DNA of 53,895 nucleotides, taken from the NCBI RefSeq assembly GCF_001949145.1, contig NW_019091362.1, forward strand, positions 5,414,643-5,468,537. The letters run 5' to 3'. Below, piece after piece: positions 20,707 to 31,829 of the stretch. A model generated the notes under the pieces. That model worked only from the letters and a program-made list of their open reading frames with translations. It had not been told where the DNA came from and did no database searches. Every line of letters begins with the position of its first letter. The first letter of the stretch is position 1. The DNA is from Acanthaster planci (Eukaryota > Echinodermata > Asteroidea > Valvatida > Acanthasteridae). The translations under genes and the position numbers were made by a program.

Positions 20707-20920
20707 CCCCAACAAATTGTAACAAAAGATTTTTCAGCAGAATATAGTTCTATCCAATGAGTGGCATGCACAAAGTTTATCAAATTCCGACCACTGGAAG
20801 GAGTTTTATTGGGGGGGGGCTTTTAAAGTGGTCAGAATTTGATAGACTTTCTGCCTGTCGCTCATCACATCAAGTAGGGCTGAAATCCGTTGAAAAACCT
20901 TTTGTTAGAATTTGTTGGGG
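20707..20920. mobile_element. Foldback element just downstream of gene B
   Basis: CCCCAACAAATTGTAACAAAAG at the left is mirrored by CTTTTGTTAGAATTTGTTGGGG at the right (each shown within 20 bases in key parts). The inner arms GTTTATCAAATTCCGACCACT and AGTGGTCAGAATTTGATAGAC are also complementary, around a G-rich loop at 20813-20820. The whole 214 bp can form an interrupted hairpin. It begins 186 bp after the gene B stop. I found no AATAAA signal before it. Confidence 0.7.
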
Positions 20921-21480
20921 ATGAGGGTACTTTTTCACTTCAATCTACCCGATATAAACACCAAAAAGGGGAAACAACTCACAGGATCTACAACGATAAA
21001 CAAAGTTTCTTTAATTCGCTCAAAATCTAGCGTACAGCTTTCCGCACTGCGGTCAGAACCACAACTACACCGTTCCGACTCTGCTCCAAAACAGATTGTA
21101 AATAATCCCCGCCCGTGAACTTTGCCAAACCCTTCCTGCGCCTGCCAAAACCGGATCCGCCGGCGCCTGAGGCTGTTCTAGTGGTAACAAAATATATATT
21201 AACGGTCGGTTACAGTACGTTCATAAACGATTTGGCGATATTTCATTTCCGAAAATTGTCATTACAGATTTACACACGAGACAAATTGAAAATATTTCTG
21301 GCTATGGCTAATATGTATAGCGATTTTAACCGCCATTTGCAACAATCAATCTGAATTGTGGCAAAAAGATGTCGAGCTCTCTGACATTTTGTGTTTGTCG
21401 TCCTTAGGCCCTAAATTCCAAACACGCATGCTGAGTTTGCAGCTCATCATTTACGAAGATTGAATAGGGCCTAGAACCTG
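20921..21480. other. Stretch with no recognised gene
   Basis: Two short frames (20912-21118, 21115-21354) lack any known motif. The sequence is slightly GC-richer near 21040-21175 but shows no exon structure I can support. Confidence 0.4.
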
Positions 21481-22190
21481 AAAGTAAAAGGTCACGGAGC
21501 AAGCTTTAGGAACCCTCGCGCGGTCCGCCCAAGGGATTTTACATTGGGTCGTCCTATATATCACGTTGGATAATTTTTGGAAGAATATTTTCTAATCAAA
21601 ACCCACCCAGCAAAACACTTATGTTTTCCTGAAGTAATATTTAGGAAAAGCCATGGGTTAAAACGAATTTAATTAACGACCTTTCACGTCCGACGATATC
21701 GTACCCAGGTTTCCTTGTCGTGCACGTTTGTTTTCACTCCTAGTGCTTACGTAAAAACGAGATCATACAATTTTCAAAGATTTGCCTACCTGCTGACGAT
21801 GGTTCCAGATTTCGTTGAATTGAAACGCAGTTGTTGCCAGTAAAGGTTACGTCAATTCAACGAAATCTGGAAGCCATCGTCAGCAGGTAGGCAAATCTTT
21901 GGAACATTGTACAATCTGGGTACCTATAGGTTTCATTGTTCGTGCACGTTTGTTTTCACTCCTAGAGCTTACGTGAAAACGAGATTGTACAATGTTTCAA
22001 AGATTTGCCTACCTGCTGACGATAGCTTCCAGATTTCGTTGAATTGACGTAATGCAGTTGTTGGCAGTAACATTTAAATAAAGTATTAGAATATTTCGTG
22101 AAGGTGTATTATTCCTTTAACCTTATTACCTTATAAATTAGAAAATTCCATAAAATATTTTAATCTGTTTTTATTTCGGTTCTTATCAAC
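21480..22190 (+). repeat. Dispersed repeat, intact reference copy
   Basis: It begins near CTGAAAGTAAAAGGTCACGG and continues GAGCAAGCTTTAGGAACCCTC, GCGGTCCGCCCAAGGGATTT, TTGGGTCGTCCTATA. It ends with TTACCTTATAAATTAG and AAAATATTTTAATCTGTTTT. A second copy, split by a piggyBac insertion, lies at about 26700-27109 and 29602-29700. Within this copy a segment is present three times in alternating orientation (see the next entry). Confidence 0.7.
21713..22060. repeat. Direct-inverted-direct triplication forming nested palindromes
   Basis: AAGATTTGCCTACCTGCTGA followed by CGAT-GGTTCCAGATTTCG occurs at about 21778-21826 (+), reverse-complemented at about 21852-21904, and again (+) at about 21998-22047. 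The outer TGCACGTTTGTTTTCACTCC segments at 21721 and 21943 are direct repeats. Neighbouring arms could pair into roughly 50-bp stems. The split second copy (26.9 kb) shows only one unit, so the triplication arose after the family spread or was lost there. Confidence 0.75.
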
Positions 22191-23880
22191 GGACTACCAT
22201 ACTAAATTCAAACCGTAAATGTTCAACTACGTACAAGATCGCTGAATTGGACTGTTCTTCACTTTCGGAAGTGATTGGTCCATTTTTGGCATGGTATTTC
22301 TCTTTTTAGGTCAGCTAATTTCTTCAGTTTCTGCAAATTGACATCCTAGCAAATATTTTCCAAAGGCCTTTTCCGAGTTGGATTTTTAAACAAGCAACTG
22401 AACAAAAAAAAATAGGACGAATTCTAAAATGTTTGAACGTTATTTTTCCTATTCATTTGTTCCTAAAGCATGCCACCAGAGGTCAACTTTCAGGCTTTAG
22501 TAGAAAAGACGGATCTTAGGTTAATAATTTTAGGGGGTAAAGGTACATAGCAATAAAGAAATTCACAGTGGCTTGCAATAATTTGGATTGTAAATTTTGA
22601 TTCTCATTTCTGAATTCGTGCACACGAATGCACCTGGCATTGAGAACCTCCGATGTTCACAAAAACTTCTAGCAGGCTCCTTGCAACACTAGAAAGAAAA
22701 ACAGGCCTTTTGCACCCCATCACTGCTACATGCATCTCCATACTTAATATATACCCTTTTTATAACGGTGAGAACCCTGATAACACAACTTGGCTGCATG
22801 GAAAAGGCATGATATAAAGATTGGCCTATAAAACATAAGACCACAGCAAAAAACTCGACTTCGCGACTGCGTTAAAATTTACATCATCTAGCTTCCTTTT
22901 TCTACCTGTCTTCAGCGCAGTTGTCCCGAGTACTAAAGACTATTAACCATGGGCGTAAGTCCCAGGTTGGTTGGGGTACATTCCCCACACTCACTTTTTT
23001 GTTGTGAGAGAATGTTTTGAAGCTCACAACAACTAAAGTATTCAATATCACTCAAAAGGGAAACTATTTAAAAAGTCATAAAAAATCCATTCTGATTTTA
23101 CGTAAATATAATACATATTTATACGTTCATTTACATCATGAACATAGTTTCGTAATTATGGTGTTGAGCCCCCCTCCGCTTTTCAAATTTCAATCACCGG
23201 CCTAGTCCCCCTTCCCTTAAATCCCTAGCCCCTATTTCCGGCACAAATTTACGCCACTGCTACTAGTGCTAGATAGACCAAATGCTGTATATGTGTAACC
23301 CTATTTCCTCTGAGCTTTCAGCATTTTAGGGGGTATTTATAGCTGTTCCTGAGATCTTCATATTTTTTCCAAAAACACACAAACATTTCTTCCAATTTTC
23401 CTTTCCTGGCACTTATTTCCTAAACAAGCTTATTCCACGCGATTTGAACGGGTCCACCATCACCGTATTTACACACATCATAAAATGTAGTATCATTAAC
23501 ATAATTTCACCTCTAGTAAAGGAGAATAAAAATCAGTAACCACAATGATGAAAAAAATAAGAAGCCCATAAAAGCTTTGTGCCTGGTGGTACGGCATTAT
23601 GTAGCCAAGCATGCTGACATTGCCTGGCTGGGTTTAATTCTTTGTTTTATTCCACAAACAAAAGCTTCTAATCCTAGTATCCTTTGACTTCAGGATTGAT
23701 TCTTAAATTTTATCAGGAGCTCTGACTCTGGTAAGCGACAGTCAAAACTTCCCTCACCTATTAATTTTTCCCTATCAGTTTGATAATACAACTGTCCAAA
23801 TTAAGGTAAATTAAATTAATAATTCCAATAACATTTTCCAATAATTTCAATTTTCATTAGATTTAGTTATGTTTAATACA
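22191..23880. other. Stretch with no recognised gene
   Basis: AT-rich sequence. GGGCGTAAGT near 22950 and AATTTACGCCACTG near 23247 are roughly complementary and may mark the ends of a decayed DNA element of about 300 bp. Nothing coding is supported. Confidence 0.35.
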
Positions 23881-23882
23881 AT

Positions 23883-24300
23883 CTAGTAGGTAAAAACTGA
23901 ATAAAGATTGCTACTGACATCAAAGCACGAGAGGAAGTCCTCCTTTATATCAGGCAAACTAAAAACGAAAGTCGTCGGGACCATCCAGAAGAAGCCGGTT
24001 TTCATGATGTCACACAAGGCTCTGCTATCATATGAGTGTTTATCTGGGCAAACGCCCCACGTGCGTGAGCGCTGTGCAAGCTCGCACTTACCCATGAAGA
24101 GATCGGAAAGTGAGAGCGACTTGGCATTGGTCTTCCATCGACAATGTTGATCAACATTGGATTGTACGATAAGGATGAACCGTCCCAAGTTGAACCGGAG
24201 TAAGGTTTTGATGAATTTCAGGCACATGGTCTCGGTCTTTGGCCGAGAATAACATGCAACTTATTCTATAACCAGTTGTTTTCTCAGTTCTTGTGTGTAA
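23883..24300. other. Unassigned open region with an 18-bp perfect palindrome
   Basis: Open frames of 114 codons (-) and 80 codons (+) overlap at 23883-24227. Neither shows a known domain. On the - strand an ATGGGTAAGTGCG sequence near 24086-24098 resembles a splice donor, so a single exon of an unknown - strand gene is possible but unproven. CAATGTTGATCAACATTG at 24142-24159 is a perfect palindrome. Confidence 0.2.
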
Positions 24301-25587
24301 AAACCCTTGTGATCGCCACAAGGTCAAGAAACTCTTGGGGGGACGAGAGAATTATGACATCATCAAATCGCTAGACTTGTTTGCTGCCCTCATCAAAGCT
24401 ATTTTGTTTTAATACTGTGAATATTCTTGCGGTGGAACTAAACTCCCAGTGTTACCTTTTTTATCTATAAATGCAAAGAGAAACTGCCTCTTTAATCATG
24501 ATATGGGTAATAAAGACAAATTCCCTTTAAAGTGGGAGATTGTCCCAAGCATGGCCAGAAATCACGTGGTGCGTTCGTTCTACCAAAGGTTAACATGATT
24601 TAATCCAGATCCTGTGACTTCTATATAACTTTATCCCTGCACGATGCTACTTTAAGAGGGGGTGTCAATCATGGGCTGATCCGGGAAGTTACTGAAACAG
24701 GGCGGGCAAACCTCCACTCCCATATGTTTGTGCATAAAATGCTGCTCCCACAGAATCCCTACTGCCACTTGTCTGCTATATATTTGTGACGAAACTACTC
24801 TCTCCCCTCTTTTGAAAGTGGACCAGGCCACTGAGTCAATGGCTCTTATTTTCAGCGTGTCTGGAGCCTTCTGGCCGACTGGCGCCGACAGCAGATAGTT
24901 TACTGACTTCGAGTGAAATAGAGCTAAGACCCCCCCCCCCTTGGAATCTGGTGTTGGCCGTGTGGAAAGAATTCAGTGAATTCTTTTGTTTTATTCAGAA
25001 AGCTAGCGGGAGAATGTGATTTGTGTGTCCTATGTAATAATATTATTTGACCGTAATAGGGACAAACGATCACAGGCATGTAAAAACTGAAAACGTGCCA
25101 CGTTATGTTAAAGCAATGTTATTGATCTGAGTTGCATTATTGTATGCACGTCGTGGGAAAGATTGTCTATGCACATCAGGTTTACCATTTACAAACCCAA
25201 CCTACAAAATTATAGCAAAAACTTGCGGAAAGATACGAGGACATTTCTTTTCAATTGATGATGAAAGGTTTGATTCAGGAATGTCTACAAGATCAGTAGA
25301 TTTCCATTTTCTGGGTACACCCTTACTACTGATGAATTAAGTATTACACAAATGGCTTTAACAAGGAAGCGGGTATGGTCAAGTTTGGCTTTCTTACGGA
25401 TTGCTACTATCGCCAGTTGTTTAAAAAATGTGACACATGGTTGAAACACATGGTTGAAATGGTCAATCTTAGCAATGATCATTGTGATGATGACGCAAAA
25501 CTCTGCCAGGGCACGTAGAAATGTGATTAAACATTAGCTCATGCTTAGTTCTTAATTTGTTATTTAAGAACCGATGACGATTGGGCA
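24301..25587. other. Stretch with no recognised gene
   Basis: No motif-bearing frame. A C tract at 24931-24941 and several short AT-rich simple segments are the only features. Confidence 0.4.
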
Positions 25588-25880
25588 CCCGATCCGACTA
25601 CCCACCGCTACTTCTAAGTAGGGTTGCACACCAAATAAGCCATTCTATGAGTAGGTCGGTATCATAGGATCGTAGCATGGACTTCGCCCGCCACCCTTGT
25701 AAGCTGGACCAGTTTAGCTCTTGCACCGCAGCAGTGGCTCTCTGTTGTGTTTCAAGGGGGCACTTTTCATGCCATGCTTACAAGCTTGGCGAATGTAGTC
25801 CTGCTACGATTCTATGATGCCGACCTACTCATGGCATGGTGCAAACCCTACTTATAAGAGGCGGTGGGTAGTAAGATCGG
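25588..25880. mobile_element. MITE with long (about 100 bp) terminal inverted repeats
   Basis: The left arm CCCGATCCGACTACCCACCG, AAGTAGGGTTGCA, TGAGTAGGTCGGTATCATAG, ATCGTAGCA is mirrored on the right by TGCTACGAT, CTATGATGCCGACCTACTCA, TGCAAACCCTACTT and CGGTGGGTAGTAAGATCGG. The 293-bp element has a short unpaired centre and no coding capacity. The left arm carries a small insertion relative to the right. Such long-armed elements are typical foldback MITEs. Confidence 0.8.
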
Positions 25881-26239
25881 ATGGATTGGGTAAAATCGAA
25901 GCGCAAACTATTTGCAGATTGGTGCTGACAACTTAACCAGTAAACAAATATGATAACAATGAAAATGATGACAGAAATACGCTTTTAATGTTCCAGCGAA
26001 GCACTAGTTGTGTCTGTAGTATTAGCTCGGAACGATCAAAGATGCATTAACAAATATTACACAAATGGATGTACAAAACACTGATATTACAATGCAGTGC
26101 CTGCTTTGTAAGCTCAGTGTGGTTTTGTCGTGCCATTGCGCTACACCAAGATTCCCTGGTGCGAATTTATGGGCTCAAAAGAAGTTCCTGCTGTCTGCCT
26201 AACTGGCCAAAAAGAAACGAAAACACGTTTACTGCTCCT

Positions 26240-26482
26240 TTATAATAATGGGAGTAATTTTTCCTCAGCTATGAGTATTAATTCACATATTTTTTCCCTC
26301 TTCATACCCGCTAATTCCCTGGCCTTTTGGAAGTTCTCGAGAGCATGGTTGAAAAGAGCAGTTGAGGCAACTTCGAGCAACTGGTCGTTTTTTCTGGTAC
26401 CTGGGATGTATTCTGTATGAAAGTTACCAGTGATATTCACCCAATGGTCAGCGAATGGTCGTCGATCGAGCGTGCCCGCCAC
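26240..26482 (-). pseudogene. Unidentified coding-like fragment
   Basis: The frame has protein-like composition, with segments FHTEYIPGTRKNDQLLEV and ALENFQKARELAGMKREK that would form amphipathic helices. No family is recognised. It could be an isolated exon or a transposon remnant. No splice sites or neighbours support a gene model. Confidence 0.2.
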
Positions 26483-26689
26483 CGTTCTAAAATGTTAGAG
26501 CAGTTGCACCGTAGGCTAACATGTGTGAAAAAAAAACGCATTTAAACATCCAGCCCTGAACAACACAGCCAGGGCTCAATACATCCATCATAAAATATGC
26601 ACGCCAGTGAAGTGTTATTATTACAGTCAATGTCTTACTTTTTAGTGAAATGAATTTTTAACCTCCATTTTCGATGACTGCCAGTATAT

Positions 26690-27109
26690 GTAAAAACGCC
26701 ATATGGAGCCCGAGGTAAAAGGTCACGCAGCAAGCTTTTGAAACCCTCGTGCGGTCCGCCTATGGGGATTTTATATTGGGTCGTCCTATAACGTTCGATA
26801 ATTTTGGAAGAATAATTTCTAAAAATGAAACCACCCCACGAAACAGTCATATCAGAATTTTTCCTTTGTCCTCTTTGAGTAACTTTTGGAAAAATTAACC
26901 TGGATATTGATAAAACTATATATACCGCATTACCGTTCCTATGTCTCTTTGTTCGTTCATGCTTGTTTTCATTCCCGTGCTCAAGTGAAAACGAGGTTGT
27001 ACAACACTGCAAAGGTTTACTTACGTTCAGTGGTTGGGTTCTAGATTCAGTCGAGTTGACATGACGCAGTTCTTGTCAGCAAAGGTTAGATTAACCTTAT
27101 CAGATCAGA
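26690..27109 (+). repeat. Left half of the second dispersed-repeat copy, split by piggyBac
   Basis: GGTAAAAGGTCACGCAGCAAG, CCCTCGTGCGGTCCGCCTAT, TTGGGTCGTCCTATAACG, CTTGTTTTCATTCCCGTGCT and GACGCAGTTCTTGTCAGCAA follow the same order as 21480-22080. The match stops at the TTAA at 27110 and resumes after the TTAA at 29598. Confidence 0.7.
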
Positions 27110-29601
27110 TTAACCCCTCCAATGTTGCGTTAACGGCTGGTGCGCATCCATGGCGATCCACTTAAACATTGGAATGGGGGGTGGGGGAAATGGGGGGTGG
27201 TTGAAGGTGGGTGCAATCTAAACTACCCAAGTCTACGTTAATGCACACTGTGAAATGTTTCAAAGCATGGTATTATAGGCACATTGGTTTCTGGCAATTC
27301 TTACAAATCACAGGAGTCTGTTTACGTTGGGTTCTCGTAATGCAAACAACCCAGTTTTGATTTTGGCCTTGCCTACTTCTTCCGGGATGATGTCCACTTG
27401 AAAGAAGTGCAGTTTCAGGGGCAGGTGGTGTTGAGTTGCTCGTCCTGCAGGCGGACAACAGTTCATCGATGACCTGGAACCGGAAATCCAAGCTAGTGAG
27501 TCGACGCTTTGTAAGGATGCTGTTGTACACGATGGTAGCATTAACCAAACAGATATCAAACATGTCAGGGATCTATGACGATGCATGTAGTACTGACACA
27601 TTTGTGATGCTAAGTCACTTCCGCCCATTTACTTATTATATAATCGTTGACGACAGCAGGTCTTTGGATTGTACGACGTCTGGTGGAACTTTTTTGCAAC
27701 GAATGTCTTTAGTGTCACTTTTGCAGTCGCCATAATTAGTCAGAACTGTTACACATTTTGGGGGCGTCCAGGCAAACAACACAAAGTTGCCCTGCTTTAG
27801 AGAAAAAAAACTGGGGTGGATCATGTCGGTTCATGGAGACCTTCTTAGGGTTTGCACTGTCTGTAATTCATTGTATGGTATAGTGCACAGTTCCACGAGC
27901 TCCAAAGCCTAGCTGGGACCACTTGTGCACAAGAGTGGGGCTAGCGAACCAATTGTCCATAAAAACAACATGGCCTTTGTTTTCCAATCTTTTCAGTAAG
28001 TCAGTGACAATTTGGCTTGATGCTGTAAGGTTGGGTTGATGGTTGACTTTAGCGTACGCAACAGAGTGCGAGATGATTTGGAAAAAACATTTCAAGCCAT
28101 GTTTGGCCGAATTGCGTGGTACTGTTTAAATCGAGTCGACCATTAAACATTATGATAGTCTCATCCGGTGAGAGGTTTCGTCTGGGCTTATAGATCCTAC
28201 GAAACAACAGAACTACAGTGTCCAGTAGCGGACCAACTTTAGACAGCTTGTCACGGGGAGAGTCGTCTGCTGTGTTGTCGGCAAGGTGGAGAAATCGAAG
28301 GATTGCCAGCAATCGGGCGCGAGACATTGCCGACAGATACAAAGGACTTCGAAGAACTTCGCACCTGGACCAGTACATTGCGTAGCTAGGCCTTTTGTTG
28401 ATGCCCATCGGGTGCAGCAGTGCGACAAAGGCCCTCATTTCAGGAACATCGGATCTGCAGATAGCGTCTGATCTGCTTATCGGATGGTCTCCCTTACCAG
28501 CAATTGCAAACTGCTTCACAGAAGAAGAGTTGAAATATCTATAGGGGTGACAGATGACTAAAATTCTGGCTACACCCAGTCGGTCCAGAGAAGTTCACAG
28601 GTTGTGGATTTTGGTAAGTGGTGGTTGCTTGCCATCCAGTCCTGCGTTATTGAAGAATAATATTAGGACTAATAAGAACAATATTTACAAAGTGTTAACA
28701 ACTTTGTTTTATTCAGCTGTTTATTGAAGAGGTGATACATCGGGCTTCCCTAATTTGGGATGGACTGAAATGCCTATTCACACACACTGCCTGTAAACTA
28801 AATCTTGATTCACCACTCCTTTAGTCATATACACGCACACTCTCAAAGTGGTATTCTGCCAAAGAAAGCGTGTTCTATTTTCCGTACGATATGTCAGTTA
28901 ATTGAGGGTGATCTTTTAATTTCTGCTGGGACACCATGACAAGTTAATCTGTATTGAGACGGCACAGTACATTTACGGGTTTAAACAAAAAAGATTGGAA
29001 TCCTTCTTTTTCCTTGATTAGCAATTAGGATTCGTGACACATTTGGGACATCAGGAAAAGTATGGCGAGCCTGCTAATGGTTAGAAAATGCAAAACATTG
29101 TAATGGTTATGATATGAATGACTGATACTAGACTGTCTAGTTGCAAGGCTGTACATTTGTACATGCCTTAGGCCTACCTGAAGTTCGGCTCGGGGATGCC
29201 TAGTGGCTTTGATGTGGTGAAGGGTGTGTTTGCAACTAATTCATCATAACTGCCTTCTGATGAGAACGAGGAGGAAGTTGCATCCGAGAGTATTTTAGAG
29301 CCACGATCTGCTAAAATTTCTTCGACAATGTCCGCAGCCCCGGCCATTTCGCCTCTTGCGGTTTTTGTAGGGACGCATCAAGCGCGTCTCCAAGCCATAT
29401 CGTCCAATCAGAACGCTTGAGACGATGTCAAACGGGCGAGAGTGCTATGTACATTCCTGTTGCTGGCATTTTGGTCTGTGTTGCAAAGAGGAACGTTGGT
29501 AACGTAGTGACACTGAAATGGTGGGACACAAAGGTTCTTTGGTAAAGAACACGCATGCTACTTTGAGCCCAGCTGACACGTCTGGGGCTGAAAGGGTTTA
29601 A
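27110..29601 (-). mobile_element. piggyBac-family DNA transposon, inactivated
   Basis: A roughly 2.49-kb element is bounded by TTAA at 27110-27113 and 29598-29601, the tetranucleotide target of piggyBac elements. Its ends begin TTAACCCCTCC and, on the other strand, TTAAACCCTTTCAGCCCC, similar to piggyBac-type CCC(T) termini. It encodes a broken transposase on the - strand. The flanks together reconstitute the dispersed repeat found intact at 21480-22190. Exact terminal inverted repeats are short or decayed. Confidence 0.75.
27238..29346 (-). pseudogene. piggyBac transposase pseudogene (DDE_Tnp_1_7 type)
   Basis: The acidic N-terminus begins at ATG 29346 (MAGAADIVEEILADRG) and runs to a possible donor near 29178. 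The core is open at 28519-28049 (28.5 to 28.1 kb) and includes LSPDETIIMFNGR with the first catalytic Asp. The frame shifts to 28095-27868, with HVVFMDNWFASP holding the second Asp. Another frame (27824-27636) resembles the following beta-rich region, and 27628-27563 has MGGSDLASQM with the third Asp. The C-terminal cysteine cluster CKNCQKPMC ends the readable part near 27275, with the rest in another frame. At least three frameshifts or stops break the gene. The family cuts and pastes DNA at TTAA using three Asp residues; this copy cannot make a full enzyme. Confidence 0.8.
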
Positions 29602-29700
29602 CATCAGAATTTTTCTTAAAAGTCGGACATTGTTTTAAATTTATTTCCTTATAAATGAAAAAAAAGTTTAAAATATTTTGATTTGTTTTTATTTGGCTAT
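29602..29700 (+). repeat. Right remainder of the split dispersed repeat
   Basis: TTATTTCCTTATAAATGA and AAAATATTTTGATTTGTTTTT match TTATTACCTTATAAATTAG and AAAATATTTTAATCTGTTTTT at about 22123-22180. The intact copy has TTTAACC near 22116-22122, which provides a plausible TTAA target for the insertion. Confidence 0.55.
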
Positions 29701-30059
29701 TTAATGCGCAGTTGGAAAGGGCTGACACGATTTGTGCACTCTGATTGTTCAACACGTTGCAAACTGTTGGTGGCACACCATAATGAAACAGATTCCCATG
29801 ATGACCTCACCGTGAGCACCAAGGCTGGAAATATCCTCAGCAAGGGTAGCAAAGGCTACCGCGCGAGGTATTACTAAAATGACATTTGTGATATTGTATA
29901 TCTCCACATCAAACGAAGTGAAGATATCAATTTTCACACAGTTGAAGTTATAGACTCGTTTAGAGTTAAACCCCTGATACAACTCCAAGCTCGAACAAAA
30001 GATATGCTTTACCACCAGATATCAAAACAGTAACTTTTTTAATTAGGTTTTTAAAGGAG

Positions 30060-30460
30060 GTAGGCCTATGGGCGTAATCTTTACTCCTTATTACAGCCAA
30101 AGAACTTTTTTATGTTTCATATTTAACCATATTCTCGCTTTTTCTTCTGCTTTTATTGATAACATGAGATCAAAATAATTTCATTAGAGACTTGCAGTTC
30201 TAAACAAACGTGTAAAAACTGGATTCTGTTGCCGATTTTATTTGAACTTTTGCATTACATCATTCAATAAATTGGGGATAATTATCTACTTGGTACTGTT
30301 TTGCTTCTCTTCTTTATTTCGAGGCTGTATTGTAATGTTTATTTCTACAGCAAAACTGTTTAATTGCAAGCCTCGCATCGCGAGACAGATTACCAACTTC
30401 GAAGTTTTTTGAAAGAACAAGCAGCTAGCAGTTACCCTATACTTCAGTATTTCAACCGTC
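30060..30460 (+). promoter_or_regulatory. Decayed promoter and 5' leader of sPLA2 pseudogene C
   Basis: It is homologous to the 5' flanks of genes D and E: ATTGATAACATGAGATCA, GGATTCTGTTGCCGATTT and TCGCGAGACAGATTACCAACTTCGAAG. At the position of TATAAA in D and E this copy reads TTTAAT (about 30358), so the core promoter is probably dead. Confidence 0.55.
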
Positions 30461-31806
30461 ATGTTTTCCTGGCGTGTACAGTTGCTGTGGCGAGTATGTT
30501 TGCAGCCTATTCACGTTGCGTTATTTGTGGGTGTATCTTCTATTACTTTTTGCACATTAGTTTCCAAATATAACAACTTTATGTATCATATACTCAACCA
30601 TACGCAAACTTTACGCACTGCCGTATCCATCCACCATGGAATAGTTTGAAACTTTGATAAGTCTCTACGATTGTCTCTGCTGTCACCTCAACTTATATTG
30701 AATCATGCCTAGTAAGACTGCTGTTCACCCAATTTGAAACTTCAGGTTTTGGCTAAAGGAACGGGACGAAGCAGAATTAATCGCTACAGACATCGTCATT
30801 TTAACACCGGCGCTCTTTTGAGCACTTCATATGTGAATTCCCGGCACATTCAGATATTCATGCCGATCGTCAGACAAAACATGTTGTCTACTATTCGAAG
30901 ATTTTTTTCAAAAGGAAGTGTTTTAGTAATATTTAGCTCAACAATATTAATCATTCATTCAAATTTTAATAACTTGCAGGGTTTGTAAATGTTAAAGTTT
31001 AAGTTTATATAAACGGCTACACTTAATGTATCAGGTTACAAAGGTTTTGCTTCCTGATTGTATGACTAATTCTTGCTCTTTGGCCTGACAGACGCTGCAT
31101 TAACAGGGGAGATTCAGAACGTGTACAAGATGATCACGTTCCTGGGAGATCTAGGCTACTCGGAATGGTTAGAATACAACGGCTATGGTTGCTACTGTGG
31201 TTACGGAGGAAAAAGCGCACCGCTGGACGACACTAACGAGTAATACCACAGCTTCTAATCAACCCTTTCAAGCTGGTTCGTGCTAAGCCTACTCTACAAG
31301 GCTTATTCCAAAAAAGTGCTAATATCTTTCATTTTTTCTGGTAAATTCCTGAATGACATATCTTACATAAAATTTGGCATATGAAGAAGAGAGTGTAATA
31401 CTTCCAAAGCAAATCTTGCCCATCACTAAAGGTGGTTTGAAGTTTATTCACTGGTTCAGTGAATATTGCTTTGTGTCAGGTATGCACAAACTCTTGCTCT
31501 ACTGAAATGACCAGCATACTTTGCACTAAATGTACATAGGCAGGATACTTAATACCTATAAGACAGCAAATACTGCAAGACATACTGTCCTCTAATTATT
31601 AAGTCAATAAAAAAACTTAATTCTTCTACACTATGAATTATACAGCCGTATGAGCTCCGAACTTTTCCATTTCTCTATTTATTCAGTTGCTGCAAACAAC
31701 ACGACGACCGTACTGCTACGGGAGAGATGTTTTGGAAGACGTCGGGCGCCGGACCGCAGAAACTTACGCCGTCATTACGACTACGAGTAACGAATCGGAC
31801 AATAAG
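30461..31806 (+). pseudogene. Secreted phospholipase A2 pseudogene C
   Basis: Recognisable exons are 30461-30493, 31092-31239 and 31687 to about 31806. Exon 1 matches exon 1 of gene E but lacks 10 nt after the ATG, shifting the frame of the signal peptide. Exon 2 lacks 9 nt (the QFG of YQFGK). Its first cysteine codon has become TTC (Phe), and a GGKSAP sequence replaces the GGxGTP of the calcium loop. Exon 3 has a 2-nt insertion inside the active-site helix (after CKQHDD), so the frame is lost before the conserved Cys-Tyr. Homology then stops where DIRS-like sequence begins, and no exon 4 is found. Several independent lesions show it is not an sPLA2-coding gene. Its introns remain collinear with those of D and E, so it is a duplicated, not retroposed, copy. 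Confidence 0.85.
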
Positions 31807-31829
31807 CATCACATCAATTTCTAGAATTA

